Below the pieces are notes generated by a model, which worked only from the letters and a program-made list of their open reading frames with translations, did no database searches and was not told where the DNA came from. 64,000 nt of DNA from positions 706,809 through 770,808 of the forward strand of contig ML133387.1 in the NCBI GenBank assembly GCA_003864495.1. The letters are read 5' to 3'. A program made the translations under genes and the position numbers. Positions 50,541-61,772 of this stretch are shown in pieces. The DNA is from Nemopilema nomurai (lineage: Eukaryota; Cnidaria; Scyphozoa; Rhizostomeae; Rhizostomatidae). How positions within the stretch are numbered: the first letter of the stretch is position 1; every line of letters begins with the position of its first letter.

Positions 50541-52793
50541 ACCATGGTTAAAAGCTACGATCGCGTAAACAGTTAAAAGCTTTCATTTTTTAGGCAACCA
50601 GTTTATACTGTCATTCCCCCGAGAAATCTATTTTCCGAAGTGAAGGATTCACAAAGCTAAGTGCACCGAGCAAACTTAATTTTTTACCAGCGTTTGGGTG
50701 GAAGAATCAAGTTCATGGGATGTTACAGCCAGTTTATACAAAGATCACAACGGAATAAAACAAAATTTTGAAGAGCCTAATAGAAAGATTGAAGAGTCTA
50801 ATAGATAGTACCTATCTGTCCGCATATTTTAGCCTTGTGTCATGGAAAACGGAAACCGGCAAATCACAACAGTTATCTTTATTTGTTGAAATTTGCGTTA
50901 AAAATCGAAAAGGCGGCAACTATCCTGCTTAATAACAACATTCTCCAAACCTTCCGTCAAATAGTAACGATTTTATGATTATAGCCGTTCGTCGATTTTC
51001 GGAGTATGGTAAAGAAACATTATTATGCAGTATTTATCACTTTAGAGTGAAATTTTCAGATTATTCGAGGCGTGTGATAAAGTGCACTTCTGGCCAAAGG
51101 AAGGCGTGTGCCAAGGCGTGTGCTAAGGCGTGAGCGTGCGATCGCACGCCATTCCAAGCGCTGCCTAAAAATTCAGTAGCGTAGCTAGTTGTCTTGCCAG
51201 TCATGCCGGGCATGACCAACCATTTTCAGAGATAACTTTTTTCAAAATATTTTTTTTGTACAAAGAAAGCCCCTTCCTCTTTATAGGCAGCATATGCCAT
51301 TCGCGTTTGAAGCCCTATTGTTGATCTATGTAAGGTTATGGGCTCCTCCGAAGGCTCTCTTCTATTGTCGGGCATGACTAAACAGAGGGTTTCCAATTTA
51401 GTCATGCCCATAACTATGAGCATGACCAAACCCTGTGTTTTAGTCATGCCCATAACGCTGGTTCCCGATGTTTGGTCATGCCTAACAATAGGAGTGACAC
51501 AGGAGAGAACAAAGGCTAGCCATGCCATTTTCAGAGGGTATGACCATCAACATAATAATCAGCATCACAGGCACGAATTTATTCTGTCATTTCCCTGTGT
51601 TATTTTCGTGAGCGCTACATTTGTGTGTTTTCGCTGCCAAACTAAGTTTTGCAAAATTTAACTTCTACTGGTAAGGAACATCCTTTGATTAAAGTGGATC
51701 AGCAACGGTTTGGGGATTGGTGTAAAATTCGATCTACAAAGTATAATAAATTGCAAGATTTGACTTTTAAAAAATTTGTTTCCAAGACAGGAGGACTAAG
51801 TTTCCTGTTCAAGTAGAGCAACCTTTGCAGCAGGAGACAAGGAAGCATACATAGACTTTTCAAGAGAACTTTTATAATTTACATTCTTAGTATATTTTTA
51901 TGATCAGAAAACGAATTAACATTTGCCAGCAGATCTATACATTCAATGATGTTTTTTTGTGAAACAGCAAGAGAATAACCAAAGCTGAAAAGTAGCTAGT
52001 TGCTGATTGAATTGGATATCTGAATTGGAGAAACAAATTTAATTTGATCTTCCATATTTCATTTCTTATCAAACATCAAATTACATAAATCAAAAATATT
52101 GAAAGACAGTGTTTTGTATTTATTAAATACAAATATGAGAATGTAGGTGCCAAAGGAACCAAATCAACAACATTTGATTTTATATGGAACAACCCTCAAT
52201 ATCATATAACTAACATGAGTATTTTTAGGATGAAAATTGTTATCCAACTACTTAATATTCTGAATGGTTCCTTCAACTTAAAAGCTAACTGACACTGATA
52301 ATCAGTAATCTGTTATCCCAGATTGAGGTCTGAGCCCAATTTAACCAAACAAATTGACTGAAAAGCCAGATTTCAGCAATATATATTACTCTCAAGTTTT
52401 ATTAGTCCAATCAAATGCATACACAACCTTTTAACAAACAGTAGAGAACATTTCCCAAGTTGACATAAGAGGCCTTTTGTTGAAAAGAAACTTACAACAT
52501 ATGCTAAAATTCTACACCACTACATTAAAAATATTTTTGACGGCAAAGGGTTTTCAACAACAGGCACAAACGTGAAACTTGCGTCAAAACGGTCAAATGG
52601 CAAATCTGGTTGGGGAGCATTTTGACTTACTCAGGCAGCCCCCGCCTCCTTTCAATTTCACATTCCTCGAGACTCAACGCCTCAAATTTTTAAGACTTTC
52701 AAATTTAGTTCGTATTTAAAATGTCGAGCGATGTCTATGGCTATTTCTATGGGTACTAAATGAAAAGGCTGCACTATCATCAACTGCTAACGT
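50541..52793. other. Unassigned DNA with small repeats
   Basis: Apart from GCGTGTG repeats around 51070-51150 and the palindromic cluster described separately, no gene or element was seen. Open stretches at 51226-51661 coincide with that cluster on both strands. Confidence 0.5.
51193..51536. repeat. Cluster of GTCATGCC / GGCATGAC inverted repeats
   Basis: It starts with the near-perfect palindrome GTCATGCCGGGCATGAC. A ~22-bp inverted pair (CTATTGTCGGGCATGACTAAAC-like arms, at about 51363 and 51492) encloses alternating GTCATGCCCATAAC repeats. ATTTTCAGAG recurs near both edges of the cluster. It could fold into a branched hairpin. Confidence 0.65.
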
Positions 52794-52802
52794 TGCTCGA
52801 AG
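52794..52802. repeat. Target site duplication (left), TGCTCGAAG
   Basis: An exact 9-bp match to 56740-56748, directly abutting the terminal inverted repeat. Confidence 0.85.
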
Positions 52803-53607
52803 GGTCCGCAATTTAGAATGCGACATTCGTTTAGACATTCGAGTAGACATTCGCGTTCTCGTTTACACATTCGGAGAATTTTGGCTCGGTGTAGCAAAAC
52901 TAGTCTTGTGATAGAATAACCATTTACAGAAAATTAAAGCCACACTATTGAGCCTTGTTTGACTTGCTGTGAAATCTGAGGAAAGTCGCTCGGTTTTCAG
53001 AACACACCTCGAATGTGACAGAGGAATCACTTAGGCCCAAAAATAGACATTCGCAAAACTTGACGCACATTCGAAGCAAAAAGTCTTTCTCCAGAGAAAC
53101 AACGCAATGTAAGTGAAACCTCCAAAGAAAACATATCGATAAATTATTAAGCCATACTCACCTGAAATATTTTTTAATTTACCAAACAATTTCCAGAGAA
53201 AAAAATCAAAATCGACACACCACTCCGCGTACACATTCGAAGAGAAAAACAGTCCAAAATTCGGCTTTTTGTACTCGAATAACTTTTACAAATGTGAGCG
53301 GAATTGGCTGAAACTTCACAAAACATCTTGCAATAACCTACTACAGATGTTTCTCGAGGTTATTTGTACCTCTGACATTCTGGGGTAAAGTTGAGAATTT
53401 GACCCCATACTGAAGCCTTATAAAAAGGCAAAAATGTGTCGTTGTACTCGAATAAGTTTTGCAAATGTGAGCAGAATTGGCTGAAACTTCACAAAACATC
53501 TTGCATTAACCTACTACAGATGTTTCTCGAGGTTATTTGTACCTCTGACATTCTGGGGTAAAGTTGAGAATTTGACCCCCATACTGAAGCCCTATAAAAA
53601 GGTAAAA
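52803..53607 (+). repeat. Left inverted arm of the foldback element
   Basis: Eight ACATTCG/CGAATGT motifs lie at 52823, 52835, 52847, 52867, 53010, 53047, 53067 and 53233. The inner part holds two tandem ~175-190-bp copies starting CAAATGTGAGCGGAATTGGC and CAAATGTGAGCAGAATTGGC. A 67-codon open frame on its minus strand is duplicated in the right arm and is a by-product of the inverted repeat. Confidence 0.88.
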
Positions 53608-54231
53608 CGGCCTCATTGGGCGGAGCCCCGAAATTTCTTAGGACTCCGCCCTTTTCAATGACAGGAAACATCCTTTTATAAGTAGGAGACGCCCTTTCCA
53701 ATGATTTGAAAACCCTTTTACCTATGGAAATGACCATGTTTTCAATACCCTGGGTACCAGACCAAGGGTTCTGACAAAATTGTTGAGACAAAATGCAATT
53801 TCTGCTTTCTACTTTATGTTGCCCCTATAAATTCGAATCCCCCTTTTCCCCCGAATCAATGGTGCATTTGTTGTTCTTTCATTTCTCCTTCAAAATCATG
53901 CATTCAACATTGAATTGGGGGAGGGGAATGAAAAGATTACACCATAACGAAACACACGTGTTTTCACTTAGGCACTCTTCCTCGCCAACACCTATTCTAT
54001 ACGAGGCTACTAACATGAAATACCGTTTATTTAACAAGAATAGTCTCTTCAAATTAAACTTGATAAGGGGGTGGTTTTCCTCATTGCGTTGGCACTTTAA
54101 CAGAATCTCCTTTCTTTAACTAAGTGCTAAAAATAGGACAAAACAATACATGAGTATAGGTTGAAAGTAAACAAAACAGTAAGCAAATATTGCAACTATT
54201 ATAATGAACAAAAGGTTTTAGAACTTAAGGT

Positions 54232-54769
54232 CTAAAAGCTGAATAACCAAGAAAGTTCGCTGAAGTGTCCATTTTTGATAACGTCTACCAAAGCTTTTAC
54301 TGATGCCCCGCGCTTTGTTAGACTATCAGCTAACTGTTTATCTGCAGTTATCCAGTTAATGTAATTCACCTCTCCTCTATCCATCATTTGCTTGACTGAT
54401 GCAATATCGATACGTAGACACTTTTCAGCAACAAGCTTTGTTGATAATAAATTTTCATAAAGTGACTTGTTGTCGATATAGCAGTCAATTGGAAGGCACT
54501 TGAGACTCTAGACTTCCTTGATAATGATGCAAGGTAAAGAGCAGTGTCCAAACAATCCACTAACGCTAGAGTCTCTGCAGCTAAGGTACTCTTCACTACT
54601 CTGCGGATCCGCTTTGAACACCATACAATAGGGCAGCATCTCCCATTAGCACCAACAAGTTAAACAATAAATCCTTCTCCACTTGAGACCCCATCAACTA
54701 GGTTTGCATAAGATGCATCAGAAAATGCTGCTAAACGAAGGTCTTCTGGTTTACCAAGGCAGGGAAAAG
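54232..54769 (-). pseudogene. Ty1/copia-type RNase H fragment, broken
   Basis: The minus-strand translation shows the RNase H end of a copia-like polyprotein in order: an AAFSDASYAN segment (first catalytic Asp region), VVKSTLAAETLAL (Glu region), a CYIDNKSLYENL segment (second Asp region), and INWITADKQLADSLTKRGAS near the C-terminus, the family's LADxLTK tail. In life this domain removes the RNA strand during reverse transcription. It is dead here: an in-frame TAA at 54660-54662 follows GFIV, and a frame change occurs around 54500-54530. No reverse transcriptase, integrase or LTR was seen beside it. It sits inside the foldback element, so it either inserted there or was captured. Confidence 0.75.
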
Positions 54770-54959
54770 TTTTTTTTAAAGGAAAGTGAAAATATAAGCT
54801 TTCATTGAAAAGTCTGAACACTTATTGTATGTGATCGCAGGGTAGCTTTTCAATTGCTTGTCTACATTAAAGAGTAGCCCGGCTGTCAAAATCCTTTTAT
54901 TCTCAGAATAAACAGCCTTTATTTTTTATTTTTTGACATTTACTTTTACAAAAAAAAGG

Positions 54960-55205
54960 AGAAATTGCTGCCAGCCTGATTGCTATCAAGTTTATCAAAT
55001 TTAGCTATTGCCTCCATTTTTGACAATTTATTGGACAGAGACTGCTTACATCAGAAGCCGCTGCATGTGACATTGTTTCATATGCTTGGTCAGGAAAGAG
55101 CTTGTCGTTTTCACTCAGCATTTTATCCGAAAATGGAAAGTAGAGCTCTCGTCTGAAGCATCCCAAATCTGATTCACCACCTGGTCCATTGCATGGGCAC
55201 ATCAT
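54960..55205 (-). pseudogene. Unrecognised coding-like remnant
   Basis: A minus-strand open stretch of 66 codons (CFRRELYFPFSDKMLSEND region) appears to continue in another frame toward 54960 as a Lys/Asp-rich, coiled-coil-like segment (KLSKMEAIAKFDKLDSN). The composition looks protein-derived, but I do not recognise it. It may belong to the same retroelement relic as the RNase H piece or to captured host sequence. Confidence 0.2.
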
Positions 55206-55339
55206 TCTGTTTCAGTATGACGGTATTCAATAAAAGATATCTTGGAAGAAATATCAGTGTTTTTTAACAATTTCTTCATCAAAAAATTTTGCTTAATCTA
55301 AATTGGCAGTTTCTAAAACATAAAGTTCACAAAGATCTC

Positions 55340-55440
55340 AACCTCCCCCCCCCCCCAATCGTTTTCTCCTCGAATTTAGACGAATGGTGGATCCCCCCAG
55401 TGACACGCCCCCCAGTCCTCCCCCCCTGTGGCGCCGCTAC
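55340..55440. repeat. C-rich tract
   Basis: It has a run of 14 C followed by CCCCCCAGT- and CCTCCCCCCCTG-type clusters ending GTGGCGCCGCTAC. It resembles a transposon end, but no partner was found. Confidence 0.5.
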
Positions 55441-55946
55441 TAGCGGGAATCATGTCTGACAGACGTTTGTAAGTCATTTGTAAGAATCCGCGATGAACTC
55501 CAATATTATAACGAAGCCTTTATTAAGTCTCTATTATTAACATCTATTATTATTAACGTCTCTACTAAGCTTCCCGCGCACTCATTTTATGTAGAAGAAA
55601 AATCTATAAAGAAATTTAGCACTACATAAGCCAACAAACTTTCAGCTCAGAATATTTCGTCTTTGCTAATATCCAATGAAAGAAATTGGATTATATTCGA
55701 AATACTCAATTATATTCGAAATATAAACCTTCAGTAGTAATGACTTAGAAAATTTTCTAAGGTGAAAAAAATGTAAACTAGTATGATCAATTGAAATACC
55801 CAAATGTAAGCTGACTGAACGGTATATCAGTTTCACGTGTTGCTAGAAAGTACTAAGGAATGAAATCAATTTGTTTATGCTCGTTAATGTGGGAAAAAAG
55901 AGAAAATGGTAGCCACAATAAAAGTGTGTTTAATGTGTTTGAAGTA

Positions 55947-56739
55947 ACAACACATTTTTGCCTTTTTATAAGGCATATTTGCCTTTACCCCAGAAGGGTA
56001 CAAACAACCTCGAGAAACATTTGTAGTAGGTTATTGCAAGATGTTTTGTGAAGTTTCAGCCAATTCTGCTCACATTTGCAAAATTTATTCGAGTACAACG
56101 ACACATTTTTGCCTTTTTATAAGGCTTCAGTATGGGGGTCAAATTCTCAACTTTACCCCAGAATGTCAGAGGTACAAATAACCTCGAGAAACATCTGTGT
56201 AGTAGTTATTGCAAGATGTTTTGTGAAGTTTCAGCCAATTCCGCTCACATTTGTAAAAGTTATTCGAGTACAAAAAGCCGAATTTTGGACTGTTTTTCTC
56301 TTCGAATGTGTACGCGGAGTGGTGTGTCGATTTTGATTTATTTCTCTGGAAATTGTTTGGTAAATTAAAAAATATTTCAGGTGAGTATGGCTTAATAATT
56401 TATCGATATGTTTTCTTTGGAGGTTTCACTTACATTGCGTTGTTTCTCTGGAGAAAGACTTTTTGCTTCGAATGTGCGTCAAGTTTTGCGAATGTCTATT
56501 TTTGGGCCTAAGTGATTCCTCTGTCACATTCGAGGTGTGTTCTGAAAACCGAGCGACTTTCCTCAGATTTCACAGCAAGTCAAACAAGGCTCAATAGTGT
56601 GGCTTTAATTTTCTGTAAATGGTTATTCTATCACAAGACCAGTTTTGCTACATCGAGCCAAAATTCTCCGAATGTGTAAACGAGAACGCGAATGTCTACT
56701 CGAATGTCTAAACGAATGTCGCATTCTAAATTGCGGACC
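55947..56739 (-). repeat. Right inverted arm of the foldback element
   Basis: Reverse complement of 52803-53607. The inner tandem copy has lost about 30 bp relative to the left arm (TTCTGGGGTAAAGG joined to AAATATGCC). Confidence 0.88.
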
Positions 56740-56748
56740 TGCTCGAAG
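56740..56748. repeat. Target site duplication (right), TGCTCGAAG
   Basis: Identical to 52794-52802 and directly abuts the right arm end GCGGACC. Confidence 0.85.
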
Positions 56749-57529
56749 CTTCTCTTCTTTTGGAGTATCGACTGTTTCGAGAATTGGTCAACTGTTACCA
56801 CATTTCTCTGTTGATTCATATGTAATGTATTCATTGCACAGATCCTAAGTATAATATAGGTTTTTCACTGGCAGTAAAATAAATAAATAATTACTAAAAC
56901 AAAAAGCTATAAGTAAATATCACCAAATGTATAAGTGTAGTCCTTATTATATTAAATAAAATTAGGCTAGAAAATATGTACAAGCATTCATTCAGTAAAA
57001 GTTAATGACTACATTTACCTTGTTATCAGTCAATTTCCCATGTCCTCTGTTTCCTTTGACGATATCAGGACAGTAGGGTTTCAAAGCGAAGCCACAATCA
57101 CACACATTGCTTCAAAATCAATTTTCCAACTTTGCGAGGACCAAACCGAATCGGTCTCGTTTGGAATCAGAACTCCCTGCGCCGGGGGCACTGCTCAATG
57201 CGAGGGACAAGACCCAGGATAAGAGCAATATTGGTAGCAGCGAGTTTTAAGTCCCCCTCTAGCTTCGAAGAACGGCATTTGCCAAGGGAAGGATTCCGTT
57301 CGGAGGGCTTTTCTCAACTTTGTTCTAAACATCGAATTGTTCTGTTTCCCATTTTTCATGATAGTTATTCCTTGTATGACTTTTGGATGATCGAACCAAC
57401 AGCATAAAGAAAGGAAGGGTTGGGCAATGTTGAGCAGCCACCAAATCCAATCGACCTAGCCTTCAAAGATGTAAATCCCTATGAAAACATTCAGTTGGTG
57501 TGTATTGCATCGATCCAACAAAAGACCAG
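56749..57529. other. Unassigned DNA
   Basis: No recognisable element lies between the foldback element and the gag relic. The stretch 57040-57300 is more GC-rich than its surroundings, with short open frames that match nothing I know. Confidence 0.4.
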
Positions 57530-58788
57530 TTAACTTATTTCAGAAGACTGATAACAGCATCTCAATTTAAACAAAATATCCTTCCTTTGGTTGATTTCTA
57601 TTACTTTGTCACATTCGTCTGCGGAATGATTTCCCTCACAATAGATGCACGATGTTTCCTTTAGAAGCTTACCTCTAGCAACGAAAGCTTGTGTTGTGCC
57701 TGGTGCTTTAAGACGGCTGTTGTGCCCTTTTTCGACTCTCCTTTCACCACTTGAAGCCTTATCACTAAATTCCTTGATTTCAATTTCCTTCAGAATTATT
57801 TCCAAAATTTCTTCTATAGGCCATATCTCTGTTGTTATTTTCCGTGCCACTTGAGTGGTGATTTCCTTGGGCATCCTGTTCATAATAATTGGTATCAGCA
57901 AACTGCCATATCTTTCTGCAGGCATACCAAGAGATTCAAGACTCCAAACGTGTACATTAATATTTTCAAAAATAAAACGAAGTTGGTTGATCGTTTGGTT
58001 TGGATGGCCTTGTAGTTTAAGTAGCGAACTCATGTGTTCATTTATGATGAGCTGCTTATTTCCAAATCTCTCTCTCGGTGTTTCAATGACCGAGTCATAG
58101 TTACCTGCTGTCATGTCGAGCCCTTCCAATGCTCTTTTAGCTGGGCCTTCCAGCAAGTTTACCAGATACGTCAGCTTCTGAATTGAAGTTAACCCCGCAT
58201 GTTGGTGTACTGCACAGTCAAAACTTTGCCAGAATGCCGCAAACTTTGTTACATCGCTACTGAACCTTGGCAAACTGATCTTGGGCAGCTTTTTTCCCAT
58301 ATATCCCACTGCATCTGAGTGCCCGCTTTGATTAAGTCCAGAAGCCACACCTTGAAGCCCCGACATGTTTGATGGTGAAGATGATGCTTCCTGATTTTGA
58401 TTTAGAGTAAAGTTTCCCACTGGTGTTGTTGGCCTTCTGCTATAACTGCCGCTTTTGAACAATCGAATCTTTTCCAAATGTTAATAAAAACTTGAAAATT
58501 CTTCTATTTCTCTTTCGATTTTCTTCGACCGCACTTTTATCCACAATTTTGGCATGAGGGAAGCCAGATATTTATTTTAGTCCTTCAACGATACTGAAAG
58601 GGCATCCAATCTTGCCACTACATCTGGTACTGTATACGATGCTATTTGCTCCGTTATAGCACGTGTTACCTATCTCTTAAACCTTGTAATTGCTGAACGA
58701 TTACCGCGTTGCAATGCCTTCAACTTCTTAACTCTCGACTTCGTTCCATGTCCACCGACGTTCCAGCATCCGCACTGTCAGTAGCCAT
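57530..58788 (-). pseudogene. BEL/Pao retrotransposon gag relic
   Basis: Gag packages the element's RNA. The main open stretch (57530-58477, 315 codons) begins after a TAA, not at an ATG. It carries the DUF1759-type gag core of BEL/Pao elements: KLPKISLPRFSSD at about residues 63-75, FAAFWQSFDCAVH, KLTYLVNLLEGPAKRAL at 101-117, and a zinc knuckle C277-X2-C280-X3-H284-X4-C289. The likely original start is the ATG at 58786-58788 (MATDSADAG), 29 bp downstream of the primer binding site. Between that ATG and 58477 there is one frame change and three stops. The frame ends at 57530 soon after the knuckle (CCYQSSEIS), where family similarity stops. No protease, reverse transcriptase or integrase follows, so the element is truncated. 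Confidence 0.85.
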
Positions 58789-58817
58789 TCGCCCGAAAAA
58801 CGAAAACCTCCCCGCTA

Positions 58818-58832
58818 CAACGTTGGGCGCCA
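58818..58832 (-). other. Retroelement primer binding site
   Basis: The minus strand reads TGGCGCCCAACGTTG, three bases (AAT) after the probable LTR end. TGGCGCCCAACGT is a known tRNA-Lys-type primer binding sequence. Position and orientation match the gag relic. Confidence 0.75.
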
Positions 58833-58835
58833 ATT

Positions 58836-59133
58836 TGAAACCATACCTTGGTTCTGAAAGTTATCGCAGAATGACGACTGACCAATAAAGAGAACGTTGT
58901 TTATGCACGAAACTTTAAAGTGATACTGAACCGCATGTTAAGGTGTTAGTTTATTAGCAATGAAGATGTTGCGTAGCAGGAACTAAGCAGGCAGTACAGA
59001 GTTTACAACAGTAACAGCTCTTCGCTTTGGAAGGCCACAAAAATCATCTCGACAATTATAGTGGCATCCTTGGTAGTTTAAAGAAATATTTCCATGGCTT
59101 TTTTCCCCAAAAAACTAATTCAATATGGTTACA
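58836..59133 (-). repeat. Probable 5' LTR of the BEL/Pao element
   Basis: The inner edge (TTTCA on the minus strand at 58836-58840) is well supported by the adjacent primer binding site. The outer edge at 59133 is a guess from TGTAACC, which would give the usual TG...CA ends and a length of 298 bp. An AATAAA lies near 58951-58956 on the minus strand. No second LTR is present for comparison. Confidence 0.45.
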
Positions 59134-61772
59134 AACCATATAGAGAAAGTTAGACTTCTTCCAGAAATAGGGCATTCAGCTTCTGATTATCGTTCACATT
59201 GATTCCAGTTAAAGGGAAACAATTAGCGTGAAAAAGTCAACATTGCATGTGTCCTTTATAAATTATGAAGAAGCATTCAGGGGCGAAACTTCACTGAAGC
59301 TTAGATGCCCGACGAAAGGGCGTGTCATTTTTGTAAAAGGGTGTGTCATGCCTAAATATTATTTTTAGGTGACATCGGCGCAGGAGTCGAAGTCATCGAA
59401 GACCCCGACAAAGGGTCACTCAGGGGCTGATCCTAAGAAAATTTAAGGGGGGGCAGTGGATAATGAAGGTGCCGAAAAACTTTCAGAAATTTGCGACGAA
59501 TTTTCGCTTTATATAAAAACGTCTGACTTTATCTGCTGATGAAAAAGGTCCTCTATTCATGTTCTATAAAAAATATTTCACACAAATTTTATAGAAGCAG
59601 TACCATATAGTCTACAATTGAGGGTGAAAAGTTGGATAGTTTGACCACCAGCGTGGGATCATCCTCCAACATCGAAAAAATGTTGGGTGAAATGTTGGGC
59701 AAAATGTTGGATCGCTTGACCGGAAGGCTTAAATAAAGGTATCTATTTACAGAGGTGGCGCCACATAATTCAACCTTCGAGGGCTAACAATCAAGTTTAC
59801 CGCTCACAATATACAGTTCGGCGATAGTAATTGATTATTGACTTACAGAAAAAATCTGGGAGGGAGGATTCATGCTAAAACTCTGGTGATACACGTTGGG
59901 GAAAGAAAGAAAGGATAACCATTGGTTTAGATGGCGCATTTCGATGATATGGAATTGACTGAGGGAATTTTACTTCTTGAACACACAGATGCATCTACTT
60001 TTTCTCGAGATGATAACACATCAAAAATGACATTGCAATGAAAGTTATATATTTAATTGGTGCAAATAATGGACAGGAAATATACCCCCCAATAGGATAG
60101 TTGATAAATCAAACAAGCTCAGGCAGTATTTAAACATTTTATTTTATAATCTTTTGTAAAAAGCAATAGAAAGGATGGTAAAAGAAATTGATCTCTGAAA
60201 GAATAGGAGGGGGCTTCAGTGGCGCCGTACCTGATTTTAAGGATCTCTTTTAATCGGAAAATTTGCTGGCTGAAAACTTTATCTTCATTTTTCTTGGCAT
60301 AGCGTTCTAAAATATCATTAACATGTCATATTTTTAGATTTTCTACTTCGTAGCTCTGTTTGGTCAATAATAAAAGATGAAAATTCTACGTGCTTTAGCT
60401 TTGCTAAAGACAATTCGTATGTGTTTGAAACAGAGGGGTATTTCACTTCCTAGTGTAGGGTACGAGATTTTTTGGAAAATCTCTGAAAATTTCATGAGGA
60501 TTCTTGGGTTTTTATCATAGTTGGCAGGGATTTCCGGCTATTTGAGGATTTCATTAAGATTTTTTCTTAAATTTCAAGAACCACTCAAATTCCAATTGAC
60601 GGTTGTGAATCTCAAGTTGCTTGGTATTATCTCCATCCAATGGAGAAAAACATCAGAGAGTTTGAAGCTCTTACATAAACTCTACACATTGTTTTCAAAA
60701 GATTTTAAAGACAGAGGTAAGAACATAATTTTTCTCAAATTTTGTAATTATGGTCAAAAGGCAGTCAAGTTACTATACTCCTCTATGGTGAAAACTTCCT
60801 GTCAAGAATTCAGCTTTAATTTCACCTCATTTTTCATACATGAAAAAACAATGTTGATTGACAAACCACAATTTTCTAATCCATTTTCTTCAGGGAAGCT
60901 ATATATATGATTTGGAACTCCAGATGGCAAATTTGTTTCTCTTTGTTTTCTGAATGTGTCTAGTTTCTTCTGCAGCACTGGTATATACATGTATGAAAGC
61001 AGCTTCCTTCAAAGATGGAGCATACTGTAGCACACTTAGTAAAATAAAAAATATTGGCATGAAAAATGTGAAAGGAGTATAAACAACTTTGTAGCTATCA
61101 AAGATCATATGGCTCTTTGTTTTATTCTTGATTGCAAAGAGTCAGCTGCTCTAAATGCACACTAAGCATATTGGCCAACATAATGAATACAACATTGCTG
61201 GATGTTGCTAGTTTGTATTTGCTACAGAAAATGATAATAAATTAAAACAAACCTATCAATTTCACTTTGTGGATTGTAAAACATGTTCTTTCAGATATTG
61301 AAGCGGCTCCTTGAAGCAGAGTTCAAGACATTCATGTGGCTCATGCCTCACCACCTTTCAATGTACAAAATTTTAGTCAGTTATAATGAATTAGAAGTTG
61401 AAACTTTAAAACTATTTACTTGCTACCTAGTTATACAACTGGTCAGACCAGGAAACATAGGTTTTACTCCAGGTTGGAAAATATGCACAAAATGGCCTAG
61501 GAATTACAGCAAGTGAGAAAAACTAAAGGTGCAGGTGTGAGCTGCAAATAGAGTTGAAAAAGCTGCAAGAGTTGGCAAGTCACAAAAAGTAAAGAACAGA
61601 AATTTTGTTTTCACATGAGAGAACTTTCATTTACCTGAGAGCAGCAAGCTTGAAAAAGTTATGAGGTTGCAAGTGAATGCAAGTTTCTAACTTGGAGTTT
61701 ACTGATCCAAATCAGCTAAATCAGCAGCATAACTAGAGGAAAAGTTGAAGTTCAGATTTTTACCTGATTTAC
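59134..61772. other. Unassigned AT-rich DNA
   Basis: It contains scattered transposon-end-like motifs (CAGGGGCTGATCC near 59423, GTGGCGCCAC near 59755, GTGGCGCCGT near 60220) with no matching partners. A 129-codon open frame at 60521-60910 shows no domain. No repeat structure is visible. Confidence 0.4.

Larger units (their letters stand above)
52803..56739. mobile_element. 3.9-kb foldback / Mutator-like element with ~800-bp inverted arms
   Basis: The two ends, starting GGTCCGCAATTTAGAATGCG, are inverted copies of each other over about 800 bp (52803-53607 and 55947-56739). Only a few mismatches occur in the outer ~480 bp. A perfect 9-bp duplication, TGCTCGAAG, flanks the element. Nine-bp duplications with a GG start and very long arms are typical of Mutator-like (TIR-MULE) and Foldback elements. 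The arms carry repeated ACATTCG motifs. No transposase was found between the arms, so it looks non-autonomous. The interior holds a decayed copia RNase H fragment on the minus strand and C-rich sequence. Confidence 0.88.

Noticed and set aside
53031..56511. The 67-codon frame present in both foldback arms as a conserved gene
   Set aside because: The two copies are identical because the arms are identical inverted repeats. There is no independent sign of selection.
60521..60910. 129-codon plus-strand frame
   Set aside because: AT-rich, no motif, no splice or promoter context, no similarity I can name.
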